Positions 3,744-5,627 of a stretch of DNA of 5,627 bases are shown here, piece by piece (the stretch's first letter is position 1; each line of letters begins with the position of its first letter). The translations under genes were made by a program, and so were the position numbers. Location of the stretch: NCBI GenBank assembly GCA_021828225.1, contig JAKASH010000244.1, forward strand, positions 1 to 5,627. The letters are read 5' to 3'. This DNA comes from Acidobacteriota bacterium (GTDB lineage: Bacteria > Acidobacteriota > Terriglobia > UBA7540). The notes beneath the pieces were generated by a model. That model saw only the letters and a program-made list of their open reading frames with translations, was not told where the DNA came from and did no database searches.

Positions 3744-5627
3744 ATGACTCCTAATGAAGGCCGTTATCGGACGCTTCTGCAGATCGCGGATCTGATCGCA
3801 CAGCACCGTGATCTGGCCGGCCTTTTTCAGGACTTGACGCGTCACTTGCAGAGCGTTGTCAGCTTCGATTATCTCAACTATGTTCTCCACGATTCCGACC
3901 GGAACGTGATGCGGTTGAATATTATCGATAGCGCGGCTCCTCAGAAGCTTCCCGAAATGCTGGACATGCCCGTCGATAACTCGTACTCCGGCCAGGTATG
4001 GCAGACGCAGCAACCCCTGGTGCTGAACGACGTTGCCGCTGAAACTCGGTTCCAGCCGATCCTGCCCCTTCTGATGGAATATGGTGTCAGGTCATATTGC
4101 GTCATGCCGCTCACAACCGCCCAACGCCGGTTGGGCGCCCTGGGCGTCGCCAGCCGGCAGGAAAGTGCCTATTCCAAGGATGATCTCGAGTTCCTGCAGC
4201 ACGTTGCACAGCAGGTTGCGGTGGCTGTGGACAATGTGCTCAATTACCAGACCCTTGAGACGTATCTCGAGCAAATAGCCCGCAGACGGGCGGAAGATGC
4301 GCTGAAGGAAACGCAGGCGCTGTTTGAACAACTCTTCGAGTCCTCGCCCGATGGCGTTCTGGTCATCAGTTCGGAAGGACTGATCACACGGGTGAACGCA
4401 CAAACCGAGAAAATGTTCGGGTACACGCGCGCCGAGTTACAGGAACAACCCATCGAACTGCTTGTTCCGGACCGCTTGCGGGAAGCCCACGCGCGGGATC
4501 GTTGCAACTATCAAGCCGAACCCCGCATGCGTGGAATGGGCGTCGGCCTGGAACTGTTCGCGAAGCGCAAGGATGGAAGCGAGCTCCCCGTCGAAATCTT
4601 GCTGAGCCCGATTGAAACCAAAGAGGGCCCGGTTGTGCTGAGCGTCGTTCGTGACATCACCCGGCGCAAAAAGGCGGCGGAAGCCCTGCGGACTAGCGAA
4701 CAGCAGCTTCAGAGCATTCTGGATAACTCGACCGCCGTCATTTATGTCAAGGACCTCGAAGGCCGTTACCTCCGTGTCAACAGGCGATTTGAGGAGATTT
4801 ACAACATTGGCAAGGGCCAGGCCAAAGGTCAAACCGACTACGACCTCTTTTCGAAAGAGATGGCGGAGAACCTGCGCGCCAATGACCAGAAGATTCTGGA
4901 GGCCGCAGTCTCGCAGGAATTCGAAGAGGTTGTCTCCCACACCGGGAGTCTCCACACTTACATTTCAATCAAGTTCCCATTGTTTGACCCGTGGGGGCGG
5001 CCTTACGCTGTGGCCGGCATCTCGACCGACATCACGGAACGCAAGAAGGCTGAGGAAGCCTTGCTGCTGGAGATCAGCACGGTCCTGCTCTCCAATCTGG
5101 ATGTTCGGGAGCTTTTTACAGCGATCTCGGCGACTCTGCGCCGGACAATGCCCCATGAGTATGCAACCCTGGCCCTCTATTCGCCGGAGACCAAAGAACT
5201 CCGTCTGTGGTCATTAGAACAAGGTCAAACTGAAACCACGCTGCGGAGAGAAATGACCTCACCCGCACAGGAAGCACTGGCGGGCCGCGTAATGAATTCC
5301 CGCCAGCCGCTGATCTTCAATGACCTTGCCAACAATCCCCTCCACATTCAGGGAACGGATCGCCTGAGGGCCGAAGGCGTGAAGTCAGCCTGTTTCCTGC
5401 CCCTGATCACTGCAGACCGGGTGCTTGGAACACTGAACATGGTCAGCCGGCGCGAGGCGGCGTTTCAAAAGCATTTCGATCTTCTCCAGCAAGTGGCCAG
5501 CCGCATTGCAATCGCCCTCGACAACGCCTTAACTTACCGCAAGGTGGCAGAGCTGAAGGAAAGGCTGGCGGAGGAAAAACTCTACCTCGAAGAAGAAATC
5601 CGAACCGAATTCCAAAGTGGAATTCGG
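3744..5627 (+). CDS. GAF-PAS-PAS-GAF sensor protein, probably FhlA-type sigma-54-dependent regulator (3' truncated)
   Basis: 628 codons are visible, with no stop before the right edge. Domains in order are GAF1 (about 18-168, ending FLQHVAQQVAVAVDNVLNY), PAS1 (about 190-305, with SSPDGVLVIS, RKDGSELPVEI and VVRDITRRK), PAS2 (about 316-432, with DNSTAVIYVKDLEGRYLRVN and ISTDITERKKAEEAL) and GAF2 (about 441-595, ending IAIALDNALTY). A charged helix, ELKERLAEEKLYLEEEIRTE (603-622), follows. That linker is typical of FhlA-like proteins, where it leads into the sigma-54 AAA+ ATPase and a Fis-type helix-turn-helix; a histidine kinase is the less likely alternative. It should be a cytoplasmic signal integrator, as no TM segment is visible. 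The ATG at 3744 is the only reasonable start, because the frame is closed by TGA at 3696 with no other usable codon; its Shine-Dalgarno (GAGGG) is weak and close. The last four codons depart from the family inside a fold-back repeat. Confidence 0.88.
   Translation, partial: MTPNEGRYRTLLQIADLIAQHRDLAGLFQDLTRHLQSVVSFDYLNYVLHDSDRNVMRLNIIDSAAPQKLPEMLDMPVDNSYSGQVWQTQQPLVLNDVAAETRFQPILPLLMEYGVRSYCVMPLTTAQRRLGALGVASRQESAYSKDDLEFLQHVAQQVAVAVDNVLNYQTLETYLEQIARRRAEDALKETQALFEQLFESSPDGVLVISSEGLITRVNAQTEKMFGYTRAELQEQPIELLVPDRLREAHARDRCNYQAEPRMRGMGVGLELFAKRKDGSELPVEILLSPIETKEGPVVLSVVRDITRRKKAAEALRTSEQQLQSILDNSTAVIYVKDLEGRYLRVNRRFEEIYNIGKGQAKGQTDYDLFSKEMAENLRANDQKILEAAVSQEFEEVVSHTGSLHTYISIKFPLFDPWGRPYAVAGISTDITERKKAEEALLLEISTVLLSNLDVRELFTAISATLRRTMPHEYATLALYSPETKELRLWSLEQGQTETTLRREMTSPAQEALAGRVMNSRQPLIFNDLANNPLHIQGTDRLRAEGVKSACFLPLITADRVLGTLNMVSRREAAFQKHFDLLQQVASRIAIALDNALTYRKVAELKERLAEEKLYLEEEIRTEFQSGIR
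5605..5627. repeat. Perfect fold-back palindrome at the right edge
   Basis: CCGAATTCCA (5605-5614) and TGGAATTCGG (5618-5627) are perfect inverted copies separated by only AAG; each arm contains an EcoRI site. The second arm ends exactly at the window edge. The protein stops resembling its family at this point, which suggests a chimeric fold-back or cloning/assembly artefact, although a real hairpin cannot be excluded. Confidence 0.6.

Noticed and set aside
3459..4013. 184-codon minus-strand open frame
   Set aside because: Most of it is antisense to the well-supported GAF domain of the sensor gene, and its product resembles no family I know.

Overview
The window reads as chromosomal DNA (roughly 57% GC by eye) of a free-living Gram-negative-type bacterium. 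The family mix suggests Acidobacteriota or a similar deep-branching soil or sediment lineage: tandem universal stress proteins, a PatZ-like acyl-CoA synthetase, a holin-like two-TM protein and a GAF-PAS-PAS-GAF sensor of the FhlA type. The lineage is an inference from protein style, not from a marker gene.

Minus strand, 1-1640: a tandem-domain universal stress protein (756-1640) lies upstream of, and probably in one transcript with, the start of an ADP-forming acyl-CoA synthetase / protein acetyltransferase-type protein (588 to beyond the left edge). Plus strand, 2011-3391: a single-domain universal stress protein (2011-2514), a 90-residue two-TM protein (2625-2897) and a 92-residue PGPGW-like membrane protein (3113-3391). 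Plus strand, 3744-5627: the N-terminal 628 codons of a large GAF-PAS-PAS-GAF protein that ends, in this window, in the linker that normally leads into a sigma-54 AAA+ domain.

The divergent intergenic region 1641-2010 is the regulatory centre. It carries a perfect CRP-type palindrome (TGTGA-N6-TCACA, 1812-1827) and a degenerate copy exactly 22 bp away (1790-1805). Both are suitably placed for a candidate minus-strand promoter. The leader of the minus-strand transcript contains a pyrimidine-rich segment that can pair either with the Shine-Dalgarno sequence of the stress protein or with a purine arm at the 5' end of the leader, a possible RNA switch. The gene-free stretch 3392-3743 holds two competing small hairpins, a nested long palindrome of about 124 nt, and a perfect TATAAT box before the sensor gene.

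A working model is a stress and energy-status locus: CRP-family control of universal stress proteins together with a PatZ-like enzyme that may acetylate proteins or interconvert acetyl-CoA and acetate, plus small envelope proteins and a two-GAF/two-PAS signal integrator. The last 23 bases form a perfect fold-back just where the protein departs from its family, so the right edge may be a library or assembly artefact.
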